Shown: positions 16,855 to 25,992, numbered from the stretch's first letter. The stretch: 64,000 bases of DNA from Bacteroides sedimenti (GCF_040365225.1 NZ_AP028055.1:1922001-1986000); one strand, 5' to 3'. Numbers and translations are program-made. Notes: generated from the sequence alone by a model not told the origin.

Positions 16855-18417
16855 TTAATAACCTTTATTCTGAACGAGGTTTTTACTCTTGCTAATTTCA
16901 TCGGCAGGAATCGGGAATACATTATTAATCGTAGGATCGAAATTTCTGGCAGCCCAGATTTCAACTACCTTCGATTTACTGCGGATAGTTGCCGCATCAT
17001 CACCTTCCACAACACCCGAAGTTACATATCCGTGTAATGGATGACTGTAAACTTCCTTAGCATCTCCCCAACGAACCAAATCCAAGTGACGGTTGCTCAA
17101 CTCACCAGCCAGCTCACAACGGCGTTCATGCTTCAAGTCGGCTTTTGTGGCATTGGTTAAAGCTGGCAATCCTGCACGGGTTCTTACCCTGTTCAAAGGT
17201 TCGTCACCATTTTTGCCTTGCCAGATCAGCGCTTCGGCTTTCCAAAGCAACACTTCAGAGAAACGAATCAGCGGAATGCTCAGGTCGGTCGTCATGTTAT
17301 CCCCATTCGGGTTAACTGTAGTACCAATCGCATCTTTCGGACGGAACGGGTCCATGTACTTATTGAACTGCATACCCGAAGAACTTTGAGTTGAATAATA
17401 AAGTTTCTCTTTACCAAGGAACGTGAAACTGTCACCAGGAACCAGCATGGTAACGGCACGGCGAGTATCACCTTCTTCGAAAGCATCGTACAACTCCTTT
17501 GTAGGCATGAAATATCCCCAACCATTGTACAATCCCCAACCTTTATTTTCAAGCATAACACCCGGAAGCTTAGAACCGTCGAGCTCGTTGCTTGTCCATG
17601 ACCAAACGTATTCAGGACTCCAGTTATTCGACATTTTGAAAACATCGGCATAGTTCTTCAACAAATCGTGGTGAGGAATCACCTTATCGCAATAGTCAAT
17701 GACTTTCTGGTAATAAGTGGCATCATACTGAGCATTGAAAAGAGCTGCCTTCGCCGCATAAGCCCATGCAGCAGTTTTGTGAGGACGTCCCCATTCGTTC
17801 TCATCCCAGTCTTTAAAGAGAGGAAGCAAAGATGCCGCCTTATCAAAATCGCTGATGATCATCTTATAATTCTCAGAAACACTTTTCGGACGAGGCTGAT
17901 CAATTTCCTCCAGAGGAGTATTTTCGGTTACAATAGGAATACCTCCGTTGGTGCCATTGTCACCATAGTAAGGAGCAATCCACATATAAGCCCAGCCACG
18001 CATGAAATAAGCCTGACCCAACACTTTATTTTTCACATCCTCGTTGATATTCATGGGTGTAACATAACGAATAATATCGTTTGCCTTCTTTATGAGCTGG
18101 TACATTACAGGCCAGTTGTCCAGACAGTCGCGCTTTCCATACTGGAAGTTTTTTATACGCGCGGCATCACCACTGTTTCGTCCTGTAACCATATCGTCGC
18201 TACAGTTTACGTACCACATCATACCGCGCCCTGTTATACCTTCTGACGCTGTCCAGAAATAAAGACCATTTGCAGCAAGTACAGCATCATTTTCGGTCTT
18301 CCACATCACTCCTAGCGAGGGTTCACCCTTTTCTTCTGTTGTCAGGAAACTGTCGCAACTAAAAAGAGACAAAGACAATGCAACTGTTGCCAAACCTTTT
18401 ATCACTATATTTTTCAT
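16855..18417 (-). CDS. SusD/RagB-like glycan-binding lipoprotein
   Basis: The 520-aa protein has a lipobox ending in C21 (SLFSCDSFL). SusD hallmarks are the CDSFLTTEEKG start, GQAYFMRGWAYMW in the TPR-like region, RFSEVLLWKAEALIW, and a C-terminal RRCELAGELSNRHLDLVRWG with final VFPIPADEISKSKNLVQNKGY-type ending. It binds the target glycan at the surface as partner of the SusC 20 nt upstream. The operon content (GH92 and phosphoesterases) suggests a mannose-containing ligand. Confidence 0.95.
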   Translation of the reverse strand: MKNIVIKGLATVALSLSLFSCDSFLTTEEKGEPSLGVMWKTENDAVLAANGLYFWTASEGITGRGMMWYVNCSDDMVTGRNSGDAARIKNFQYGKRDCLDNWPVMYQLIKKANDIIRYVTPMNINEDVKNKVLGQAYFMRGWAYMWIAPYYGDNGTNGGIPIVTENTPLEEIDQPRPKSVSENYKMIISDFDKAASLLPLFKDWDENEWGRPHKTAAWAYAAKAALFNAQYDATYYQKVIDYCDKVIPHHDLLKNYADVFKMSNNWSPEYVWSWTSNELDGSKLPGVMLENKGWGLYNGWGYFMPTKELYDAFEEGDTRRAVTMLVPGDSFTFLGKEKLYYSTQSSSGMQFNKYMDPFRPKDAIGTTVNPNGDNMTTDLSIPLIRFSEVLLWKAEALIWQGKNGDEPLNRVRTRAGLPALTNATKADLKHERRCELAGELSNRHLDLVRWGDAKEVYSHPLHGYVTSGVVEGDDAATIRSKSKVVEIWAARNFDPTINNVFPIPADEISKSKNLVQNKGY

Positions 18418-18437
18418 AAAATTACCTCCAAAATTCT

Positions 18438-21400
18438 TTAAAAGTTCACATTTAAACCAAAATTAAACATACGGGATACCGGGTATCTACCACCATCAAG
18501 TCCCATTCGGCCCACTTCCGGATCAATGCCATCATAACCGGTGAATGTGTAAAGGTTTTCACCTGTTGCATAAATTCTTACGGAAGTATTTCCACCTAAC
18601 TTCTTCATCCAGTTCTTTGGAAGAGTATAACCTACAGTCACATTCTTTATGCGAAGGTAATCGCCTTTTTCAAGGAAGAAATCCGAAGTAGTAGTAAGAT
18701 TGGCATTCTGATCAGACACATTCAGTCTTGGAATGTTCGAAGAAGGATTATAGGTAAAGCTGTTCAACAGGTCTTTTGAGAGATTCCATCCTGTTTCGGT
18801 AGGATATGTCATTGCTTTGGTTCCGTTGAAAATCTTGTTGCCGGATACTCCCTGCAGTTGGAATGAGAAATCAAATCCGTTCCATTCCAATCCACCGTTC
18901 AGTGCAAAAGTATATTTAGGTGCATAGCTGCCTTTGAATACACGGTCGCCTTCATTGATAATGCCATTGCCATCAGAATCTACAAAACGAATATCACCCG
19001 GTTTTGCATTTGGTTGAGCCGGAATCCACACACCGTTGCTGTTCTTGTAACCGTGTTTTTGGTTGTAATCGTCAACTTCAGCTTGGCTTCTGAACAATCC
19101 GTCGGTAGGAATTACATAGTAAGAGTACCATGACTCTCCCACTGCCGAACGAAGAGGCATGAAAGCCCGCACTTCATCAGTATGCTGTATGTAGCTTTCG
19201 TCGCCAAGATTAAGCACTTCATTTTTCAGTGTAGTAAAGTTTGCGCCTATATTGTAATGCACCTCTCCTACCTTATCATTATAATTCACAGCAAATTCCA
19301 GACCTGAGTTGCGGACTTTACCTACGTTTCCAAGTGGAGCCACTTCAATACCGGCAACTGAAGGAACTGTAAGCTGTTCAATAAGGTCTTTGGTATCTTT
19401 ACGGAACCAGTCGGCTGTAAAGCTTAAGCGATCGTTCAATAAGTTCAAATCAAAACCAAAATCAAGTTGTTCTGAAGTTTCCCATTTCAAGTTCGGATTC
19501 AGGAATGTGGTAAGACTTAATCCTTTGATTGCATTTGAGCCATCTTTTCCAAAGTATGTAAACCATGGAGACTCCTGTAATTTGATATTTCCGGCATAAT
19601 GACCCACTGAAGTGATATTTCCAATCTGTCCCCAGCTACCACGTATTTTCAATAAGCTGATTTTATCACGCAAAGAAGCAAAGAATGGTTCGGAAGAGAT
19701 TTTCCATCCGGCAGATACTGCAGGGAATGCTTGTCCTCTATTGCCTTTCAACAATTTAGAAGTTGCATCGTAACGTAAACTTCCTGTCAGGAAATAACGG
19801 TCTGCAAAAGAGTATGAAACACGACCGAAGCCTGATACCTGAGATTCTTCCCAGAAACTTTCCGTCGGTTTGTCCTTACTCCAATCGGTTCCATTTACCA
19901 GATTCTGAGCCCAGGAAGATTCATTTGGGAAGCCATATACCGTTACACCATTGCCGCGGTAATTATTGTAACCCATTGTATATCCAGCCATTGCTGTCAA
20001 CAGATGATTTTCAGCAATTTCTGAAGAGTAGGTTGCTGTTGTTTCCCACAACCATTCATTTGCCATTGAAGAAGAGATAGAACGGTTGTTTTCGTCGAAC
20101 GGTTTACCTATTTCTGTAATCTTCTTAGTGAAATCTTCATATCTGTCGGACTCGAATCCAGCAGTAAAATCAGATTTTACAGTAAGTCCGCTAAAAGGTT
20201 TAATGTTTAAAGATGTGGTCGACATCAGTTTATGACTTGGTCTGTACTGAGTCAAACGTTTCAGCATAGCTACAGGGTTGCGTACTTCACCGAATCCGCC
20301 GGCATAAGCTGATGCCCAGGTAGGTGTTGTACCTCCAAAAGCCTGATTGCCGTAAAGGTCATAAACCGGATTTCCGTTTTTATCATACTCATACACAGTT
20401 GCAGATGCCGGCATAAACATAGCCTGAGCTATCACACCCGTATGGGTACTTGTATTTACTCCACCCTGTCCGTTGTTGAAGGTGTATCCAACACGCTCGC
20501 TCAAGGTTACGTATTTATTGATTGTAAAATCGAGGTTAAATTTTGCACCCATTGTTTCCTTAAATGTGTTGAGCAGTACTCCCTGATCCTTATCATAAGA
20601 AACCGATGCAAACGCTTTCATCGCATCACTACCACCAGTAATGGAAACAGCATAATGTTGAAGCATGGCCGAACGGAAAATTTCATCAATCCAGTTTGTA
20701 CGAGTAACCTCAGCAAACGGATAGCGTGATGAATCGACATTTCCCGGAATAGCTCTGCCTGCAGCTGCATATGCATCTTTCATTATTTTACAGTATTCAG
20801 CTGCGTTTGTCATTTCAGGCAAATTAGTTGCATTGGCAATACCATAAGAAACATTGGCAGATACCTGTGCTTTACCGGACTTAGCCTTCTTGGTAGTCAC
20901 TACAATAACACCGCCCGAACCTACATGAGCACCATAAATGGCTGCTGATGCGGCATCCTTCAATACACTGATGCTTTCTACATCTTCGGTATTAAAAGGT
21001 GCGCCCGGAACTCCATCTACAATGTAAAGGACCTGATCGCCCGAACGTGAACCTTGTCCGCGGATGGTTAAAGTAGGTGCTGACATCGGGTCACCACCAT
21101 TATTTGATATTGTAACCCCTGGAAGCTGACCTTGCAACATCCCGGCAAAACCTAACGGACGGCTTTTCAATGATTGTTTAAATTCTACCGAACCAACAGC
21201 CATTGAAAGGTCTTTTTTACGGGTATCACCGTATCCGATGACTACCACTTCATCCAATGTTTTGGAATTTTCTTTTAATATAACTTCGCGTAACTGAGAG
21301 TCCGAAGCTTTAAATTCGGATGGAAGGAATCCGATGTATGTGAACACCAGAACAGAGTTTTCTTCGGGTACAACAATAGAATAGTTACCATCCAGGTCGG

Positions 21401-21680
21401 TCACTGTCCCGGTCTTTGTACCTTTCACCGAAATGTTTACTCCCGGAATTCCGGCTCCTGTGTTATCTTTGACTTTACCTGAAACTCTTTTCTCTGATTT
21501 ACGTTGTTGTTGAATGTCGGTTATGCCAAACGTGTTTTTGCTTACAACAACAGAAGATTTCTCGGAAAGAGAATTACTTGCAACCGCATGGTGCAAAGGA
21601 AGCATGCTCAATGTTATAGCTCCAAAAGCTATACATCCTTTCTGCATCCAGATTTTTGTTTTCTTCGTTTTACTACTCAT
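18438..21680 (-). CDS. SusC/RagA-type TonB-dependent transporter
   Basis: The 1080-aa outer-membrane protein has an N-terminal export signal (about residues 1-35, ending AVAS). A carboxypeptidase-regulatory-like beta-sandwich follows (about 66-145, VSGKVKDNTGAGIPGVNISV), then the TonB-box region TLDEVVVIGYGD, the plug with the LYIVDGVPGAPFN and SVLKDAASAAIYGA motifs, and a large beta-barrel ending FNFGLNVNF. It has no STN domain, unlike the SusC at 52953-56291, so it is probably not controlled by a trans-envelope sigma/anti-sigma pair. It is the first gene of the mannoside operon; its regulator is not adjacent. Confidence 0.96.
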   Translation of the reverse strand: MSSKTKKTKIWMQKGCIAFGAITLSMLPLHHAVASNSLSEKSSVVVSKNTFGITDIQQQRKSEKRVSGKVKDNTGAGIPGVNISVKGTKTGTVTDLDGNYSIVVPEENSVLVFTYIGFLPSEFKASDSQLREVILKENSKTLDEVVVIGYGDTRKKDLSMAVGSVEFKQSLKSRPLGFAGMLQGQLPGVTISNNGGDPMSAPTLTIRGQGSRSGDQVLYIVDGVPGAPFNTEDVESISVLKDAASAAIYGAHVGSGGVIVVTTKKAKSGKAQVSANVSYGIANATNLPEMTNAAEYCKIMKDAYAAAGRAIPGNVDSSRYPFAEVTRTNWIDEIFRSAMLQHYAVSITGGSDAMKAFASVSYDKDQGVLLNTFKETMGAKFNLDFTINKYVTLSERVGYTFNNGQGGVNTSTHTGVIAQAMFMPASATVYEYDKNGNPVYDLYGNQAFGGTTPTWASAYAGGFGEVRNPVAMLKRLTQYRPSHKLMSTTSLNIKPFSGLTVKSDFTAGFESDRYEDFTKKITEIGKPFDENNRSISSSMANEWLWETTATYSSEIAENHLLTAMAGYTMGYNNYRGNGVTVYGFPNESSWAQNLVNGTDWSKDKPTESFWEESQVSGFGRVSYSFADRYFLTGSLRYDATSKLLKGNRGQAFPAVSAGWKISSEPFFASLRDKISLLKIRGSWGQIGNITSVGHYAGNIKLQESPWFTYFGKDGSNAIKGLSLTTFLNPNLKWETSEQLDFGFDLNLLNDRLSFTADWFRKDTKDLIEQLTVPSVAGIEVAPLGNVGKVRNSGLEFAVNYNDKVGEVHYNIGANFTTLKNEVLNLGDESYIQHTDEVRAFMPLRSAVGESWYSYYVIPTDGLFRSQAEVDDYNQKHGYKNSNGVWIPAQPNAKPGDIRFVDSDGNGIINEGDRVFKGSYAPKYTFALNGGLEWNGFDFSFQLQGVSGNKIFNGTKAMTYPTETGWNLSKDLLNSFTYNPSSNIPRLNVSDQNANLTTTSDFFLEKGDYLRIKNVTVGYTLPKNWMKKLGGNTSVRIYATGENLYTFTGYDGIDPEVGRMGLDGGRYPVSRMFNFGLNVNF

Positions 21681-22405
21681 ATGAATACTTGTTTTTTGAA
21701 GATTAATTTAACTTTTAATTTCCTTGACAAAGAACGAAAATTTATATTTCATTATGAAAACAATAAAGTTTCATTCATACTTCATTTTAAAATTTAAAAA
21801 ATGTAATTTATTACAACACTATAACATAAAAAGTCTTAATATTATAATTAAGACATCTGGATTCTAAAATAAATCAGGTATTCACTTTGAGAAAGAAAAA
21901 TAAGGTTTTCATAGGCATGTGTTTTTAGTTAACAACGATTATTTTAAAGTTTCATTGATGCAAATCTAGATTTTCGCCATTACATGCCGTACGTAATTTG
22001 CGTATAAAAATCTTCATTTTACTATTTTTTTTTGAGGAGACACGAAAATGCATTCGCATTTTCCTTTTCTCGTAATCAGTAACCGGTAGGTAATGACTTG
22101 GTTCAATAATCGGAAACTCCCACTGAATTACTTGAAATAAGGCTCCTCTGTGCTGTTAACTTCCACTGATTCATATGAAAGATTTTACGGTTAAATATAC
22201 CGATAGCTAAAGTCCGTTTCTGGTAGCAAAATGAATATTTTCCTGACGTATCTTTTCAGAATCCTTGCATTCCAAACGTTGAACTTTCATTCGAAAAAAG
22301 GATTATCTGCAGTCTTTCGGCAAAGTTTAAATTCACATATAGCACTTTCTTAGCTGATAACCTTTTTGCATTTATAATAGGGGAATTCTAATTTGTTGGT
22401 CCTAT
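21681..22405. other. Long AT-rich intergenic region upstream of the mannoside susC
   Basis: About 725 bp with no supportable gene. It holds an AT-rich leader for susC, a palindrome at 21833-21854, a TAGATTTG sequence on the - strand (21968-21961) that could be a -7 element giving a long leader, and an 8-bp-arm hairpin GAAAATGC/GCATTTTC at 22044-22063. No matching -33 TTTG was found for the TAGATTTG site, so the susC start of transcription is not fixed. Confidence 0.5.
21833..21854. promoter_or_regulatory. 22-bp palindrome upstream of susC, possible operator
   Basis: GTCTTAAT (21833-21840), a 6-nt centre ATTATA, and ATTAAGAC (21847-21854) form a perfect 8-6-8 inverted repeat ending 153 nt before the susC start codon. 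The spacing of half-sites suits a dimeric regulator. No T tract follows. The AT-rich background raises the chance of coincidence. Confidence 0.35.
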
Positions 22406-22437
22406 TTTGGATCTTTAAATAAATGCTGCTATTTTTG
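22406..22437 (+). promoter_or_regulatory. Bacteroides-type promoter before the small lipoprotein genes
   Basis: TTTG at 22406-22409, a 20-bp spacer, and TATTTTTG at 22430-22437 match the Bacteroides sigma-AB consensus. Transcription would begin near 22445 and could serve the small reading frame at 22481 and the lipoprotein gene at 22777. Confidence 0.6.
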
Positions 22438-22480
22438 TATTCAGTGCTTTAGTAAGTCTATCGCAAATACCGAAGGTATA

Positions 22481-22723
22481 ATGGAGAAAGCTTGGGTTCA
22501 TTTTTATATTCGTTTGTCGATATTCAAATATAAAAAATTAGGTTATTTGTATATTTGCTCTAACTTCCTGCGCATTTGCCGGATGAACCTGTGGAGTGCA
22601 ACTGGGTATTCTGTAGATTATAATTATTATGAATTAAAGGCAGGACCTTACGCTAATAGTTTGCAGATTTCAATACAAAATGATTATACGTCGCAATCTG
22701 ATTCAAAAGATGGTCAGCGCTAA
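22481..22723 (+). CDS. Small hypothetical protein, doubtful
   Basis: This is an 80-aa reading frame of no recognised family. The first 30 residues are rich in aromatic and basic residues and look like translated non-coding AT-rich DNA. The part from M35 (start at 22583) is more protein-like and ends in a polar tail. A good promoter lies just upstream, and a second -7-like TATATTTG (22550-22557) precedes the inner start. It could be a real short gene from the inner start, a gene remnant, or leader sequence for the lipoprotein gene 53 nt downstream. Confidence 0.25.
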   Translation: MEKAWVHFYIRLSIFKYKKLGYLYICSNFLRICRMNLWSATGYSVDYNYYELKAGPYANSLQISIQNDYTSQSDSKDGQR

Positions 22724-22776
22724 ATTATAAAAGGGATATACCATGCAGAAACACTCAATTATAGAAAGTTAAGGAA

Positions 22777-23271
22777 ATGAGAAAGATACTTATTGCATTA
22801 TTATCATGTGTTCTTTTCCTTCATGGATGTACAAATAGTAAGAGCCTTCAAGAAAAATTTAACACATTAAAAGTTTTAGATTATTCGGAGTTTAGTAATA
22901 TGTGTATAGTTAATCGAAAAGGAGTTTACTTCGTTACTTACCAAGGGATGACATACAAGATAAAAAGTAGTTTTCTTACCCAAAAAATATCTTCAATAGA
23001 AATAGCTTTTAGCAAAGAAAAAGGAGTGTTGTTAACGAAAAAGGACACTGATTATATTGAACATGCTTTAAAATCATTTGATAAGATTAAGGTAATAGCT
23101 TTATCTGTTGATGAAAAAGGGAATGTTTTTCTTTCGCTACCATGGTACAATAGATGTACATACCATTTTCTCCGGTTGTCATCATCAAACACGTTGGAAA
23201 ATATTAAGAAACTAAATTATAAAGCTTATGATGATAATTGGTATATAGATAAAGAATGTTCTGAAAGATGA
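22777..23271 (+). CDS. Small hypothetical lipoprotein
   Basis: The 164-aa protein has a clear lipoprotein signal (MRKILIALLSCVLFLHGC, lipid cysteine C18). The mature part is rich in lysine and serine with alternating hydrophobic residues suggesting beta strands, and ends in a polar, cysteine-containing tail. I do not recognise the family. It lies alone on the + strand in an AT-rich island between two PUL-like regions, facing a similar-sized lipoprotein gene on the other strand. An envelope role is implied by the signal; nothing more can be said. Confidence 0.75.
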   Translation: MRKILIALLSCVLFLHGCTNSKSLQEKFNTLKVLDYSEFSNMCIVNRKGVYFVTYQGMTYKIKSSFLTQKISSIEIAFSKEKGVLLTKKDTDYIEHALKSFDKIKVIALSVDEKGNVFLSLPWYNRCTYHFLRLSSSNTLENIKKLNYKAYDDNWYIDKECSER

Positions 23272-23503
23272 TAAAGAATACCGGCAAGATTTTGCGAGCT
23301 TTTTGTTTAATCTTATTTCTTTTTCAACCTTATCCCTTCAAACAACAATGTTTTTCTATTCAACTTTAAACCAGCCTGTAATAGTTTGTAGTTAAGTATA
23401 TTATAATTAACAAATACAGTAAAAGCTATATGATATACATTGTTCTTTGAGTCCTTTACATTATATTTTTTGTTTTGCTACGTATTCATTTATTATCCGA
23501 TTG

Positions 23504-23992
23504 TTATTCATAACAATCTTTTATTGAAACAAATTTACCTTTTACATAAAGACACCGAATCAAAGAACCTCCACAAGTTGTAAGATCACGGAAATCAAAA
23601 GGCTTAATCGTATAATAAAAATTCTTTTTTTTCTTAGTTTTGGCAAGAATTCCATCAAATAAGCTACCTGTTAATACAAAAATTTTATCTTTATATTGTA
23701 AATATCCCCAGAATCCATTTGCTTTTTGAATCTTATTCCAATCGTCACCAATATTAATCTCAAAAGAGCTATAAATCGTATTTTTATAAGTATCTGTTCC
23801 AAATCCAAGATACAAAAAAGGTGCATTTCTTACACTTTCAAGATTGATTATATTAGATAAGATTTCCTCAAATTGCTGGTTTATTATTTTGTACTCAACA
23901 ATTTTATCGTGAGCAGAGACAACCTTTTGTGCTTTTGATGCTGTACACCCCGCAATAAACAACAATATTATACAAATACTTTTTTTTATCAT
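23504..23992 (-). CDS. Small hypothetical lipoprotein
   Basis: The frame is open from 24028, but the start is placed at 23992, where MIKKSICIILLFIAGC gives a proper lipoprotein signal (lipid cysteine C16). The mature part of about 145 aa has hydrophobic alternation and a lysine-rich stretch (AKTKKKKNFYY). No known family is recognised. It converges with the lipoprotein gene at 22777-23271, with 232 bp of AT-rich DNA and no obvious strong terminator between them. The similar size and signal suggest a comparable role, without clear sequence similarity. Confidence 0.75.
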   Translation of the reverse strand: MIKKSICIILLFIAGCTASKAQKVVSAHDKIVEYKIINQQFEEILSNIINLESVRNAPFLYLGFGTDTYKNTIYSSFEINIGDDWNKIQKANGFWGYLQYKDKIFVLTGSLFDGILAKTKKKKNFYYTIKPFDFRDLTTCGGSLIRCLYVKGKFVSIKDCYE

Positions 23993-24181
23993 CTTTGTTC
24001 GAAAAATTTCAATTATTAAACCATCCATTTAAAATATTACAGCTTCTTATATTTCAACACATTAACGTATGGAGTTGCTAACTTTTTTCCGGACAGAAAA
24101 TTTGCTGGTCCAAAGATTTAATGTTTTAAAACTAATTCTTGCAGATATATCAAACATCTTAATATCGTATTCTATTATGAA

Positions 24182-24751
24182 TCACTCTTTTCTTATATTA
24201 TACACACACTTCATATTTTTCCATGTATTAATGAATTTATAAATACGATAATCTTTATCATAGAAAAAAATTTCTTTATAAGTTGTATCTACCATACTTT
24301 GTTTTATTGTCTTATAATTATCTCCATCTCTTAGTATCGAATATTTACCATCAAACAAAGAAACATCAATAAGTGTCACTAAGAAATCATCTCTTTTTGA
24401 CTTATATATAAAAGATGTATCCTTCTTAGAGAATGTTAATATAGTATCTATTCCAAATATATTTTCAGGTAGATTTGAAACAAACCTTTTTTCAAAGAAA
24501 GCATCATCAGAATTAAAATAGATGTTTTGATAATAATTGCCCTTATAGAAATTCTTAATTAAAAGACTATCCTCATCATAATATATTATTAAAAGACTGT
24601 CTCTAAAGAAAGGCTTTTCACACGATGAGCTGTCTACATCAAATACTAAAACCGATCTATGTTCTTTCTTAGTACCTTCATAATTGGCACCTACATAAAA
24701 AGAAGATAGAAAGAAGATTAATAAAATCGAATAAACAAACTTCGTTTTCAT
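24182..24751 (-). CDS. Hypothetical exported protein
   Basis: The 189-aa protein has a signal peptide (MKTKFVYSILLIFFLSSFYVGA). The mature part is acidic and rich in Asp, Ser, Phe and Tyr, with repeated short motifs of the type SLLIxYYDEDSLLIKNFYKG, consistent with a small beta-rich periplasmic protein. The family is not recognised. It starts 2 nt after the stop of a 59-codon frame on the same strand, so the two are probably translationally linked. Confidence 0.7.
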   Translation of the reverse strand: MKTKFVYSILLIFFLSSFYVGANYEGTKKEHRSVLVFDVDSSSCEKPFFRDSLLIIYYDEDSLLIKNFYKGNYYQNIYFNSDDAFFEKRFVSNLPENIFGIDTILTFSKKDTSFIYKSKRDDFLVTLIDVSLFDGKYSILRDGDNYKTIKQSMVDTTYKEIFFYDKDYRIYKFINTWKNMKCVYNIRKE

Positions 24752-24753
24752 AT

Positions 24754-24933
24754 TTATTGGATTTTAATATCTTTCAATAGTTCGTTATAAATTCGGTTAA
24801 CTTTAAATATGCATCTTGCTGCAATAGCCGCAAACTCAATTAATTCCTTGACTAGCATGTCAAATAAGCCTTTGTTCGGTCTTATACCAGACGGCGCAAT
24901 AAATCTTTGAAGCAAGAAAGCATTGTGCATCAT
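24754..24933 (-). CDS. 59-aa hypothetical protein upstream of an exported protein
   Basis: The frame runs from ATG at 24933 (a second ATG at 24930) to TAA at 24756-24754. The protein begins MMHNAFLLQRFIAPSGIRP, and its second half is a hydrophobic and basic helix-like stretch (KELIEFAAIAARCIFKVNR). It matches no family I know. Support comes from a -7-like element 24 nt upstream and the 2-nt gap to the next gene. In the same frame an in-frame stop lies only five codons upstream, so it could also be the tail of a decayed longer gene. Confidence 0.45.
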   Translation of the reverse strand: MMHNAFLLQRFIAPSGIRPNKGLFDMLVKELIEFAAIAARCIFKVNRIYNELLKDIKIQ

Positions 24934-24956
24934 GGTTTTAGCAATCTCTTATCTGG

Positions 24957-24964
24957 CAAATATA
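24957..24964 (-). promoter_or_regulatory. -7 promoter element for the 59-aa/exported protein pair
   Basis: TATATTTG on the - strand (plus-strand CAAATATA) matches the Bacteroides -7 consensus TANNTTTG and lies 24 nt before the ATG at 24933. No TTTG was found at the -33 position, so the promoter is a partial match. Confidence 0.4.
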
Positions 24965-25191
24965 ACAATTAATACCATAACATCTTCATGTAACGAATAA
25001 TTTATATAAAAACATATATTCGGTTGATTTAATGTACTTCAGCTCTTTGAACATTAAATATACATGATATTTTTATAAAGGGGTGGCACAGTTGGTAGCT
25101 ATTAGATAAAATATTAGTGTGGCATATAATTGCTTTCTCTTCAACTTAGAAACTTATATTTAGCTAATTATCGATTAACAAAGCTTCACGA

Positions 25192-25328
25192 GGGTGGAGA
25201 GGGTGGAGAGAAAACGACTGTTTTTCGATTCTAGAAAACGAAAATTGAAAAATCTTCTAAAATACTTTTTTTCAAATATGATTTTCTGGAAACGTAAAAA
25301 GCTTATTTTTACTCCACCCTCTCCACCC
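25192..25328. repeat. Hairpin element I with 17-bp perfect terminal inverted repeats
   Basis: The ends are GGGTGGAGAGGGTGGAG (25192-25208) and its exact complement (25312-25328). Each arm is two tandem copies of GGGTGGAGA-like units. The 103-bp AT-rich interior has further partial self-complementarity. Interior bases 25225-25262 match 31 of 38 positions of 26189-26226 in element II, so the two are related. Confidence 0.75.
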
Positions 25329-25674
25329 AAGCCCTCATACATCATTGATAATCTAACAATTAGATTCACCAATAAATAGTGAAGAAGAATTGTTCCATGC
25401 GATCATATCACCAAAAAGAGCCTTAAACGAGTGGTTTCAGACAATGAGAACGGATATAAACAGCATGCAACTGCCTGCTGTGGTGCTTAAAATATTGCAA
25501 ATGGATAGTTGACCAGCATAAATGTAGCACACCATTGCCTGTTATGGCCTGCATTTAGAGGGGTATGCCGATTATCGAAAATAAAAACAATGCAGCACTC
25601 CCCTATTATGATAATAACAGCAAGCTAATCTGATTATGGGGTTGCCCAGATACACTAATTCTTTATTCATGAAG

Positions 25675-25810
25675 AACTAACCGAAACAACAGGGAAAACT
25701 AACCCAAACAACGGCAATAGTTACCTCAATCTTGTACATCATTCGCTCCAATCATGTACATGTTTAGGTTCAATCTTGTACATGATTACCCCCTAATCTT
25801 GTACATGATT
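25675..25810. repeat. Array of 22-bp periodic repeats
   Basis: Two copies of AACTAACCSAAACAAC start at 25675 and 25697. Four copies of CAATCTTGTACATGATT or close variants start at 25727, 25749, 25771 and 25794. The period is 22, 22 and 23 bp within the second group, and 22 bp within the first. The core AATCWTGTACATGATT is nearly palindromic. The helical phasing suggests bound protein dimers, but no gene starts immediately beside it. Confidence 0.7.
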
Positions 25811-25890
25811 GGGGTAATATGTCTCGACGAATACAATAAACCTATTCCGGCTTTTGTTAATGGAACGTGATTTATTCTCTAAACACTGGT

Positions 25891-25992
25891 TTTAGGTTGA
25901 CTATTTCTGTTGCTTCGCCTGATTTAGGTTGACGAATAAACTGCAAACTCTAGAAACGGTCAGTTTTTATAGATGCAAACTCTAAAAGAGGT
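25891..25992. repeat. Degenerate 32-bp tandem repeat
   Basis: TTTAGGTTGAC occurs at 25891 and 25923. TGCAAACTCTA followed by a GGT-ending 8-mer occurs at 25942 and 25974. Both pairs are exactly 32 bp apart and interleaved, so the block is a diverged tandem repeat of 32-bp units, not two unrelated motifs. No spacer structure or cas gene is present. Confidence 0.6.

Noticed and set aside
17668..18246. 192-aa reading frame antisense to susD
   Set aside because: It lies wholly inside a well-supported SusD gene and shows no family motif, promoter or signal peptide.
25675..25992. Possible CRISPR array
   Set aside because: The periodic units have no unique spacers of constant length between identical repeats, the copies are diverged, and no cas gene lies in the window.
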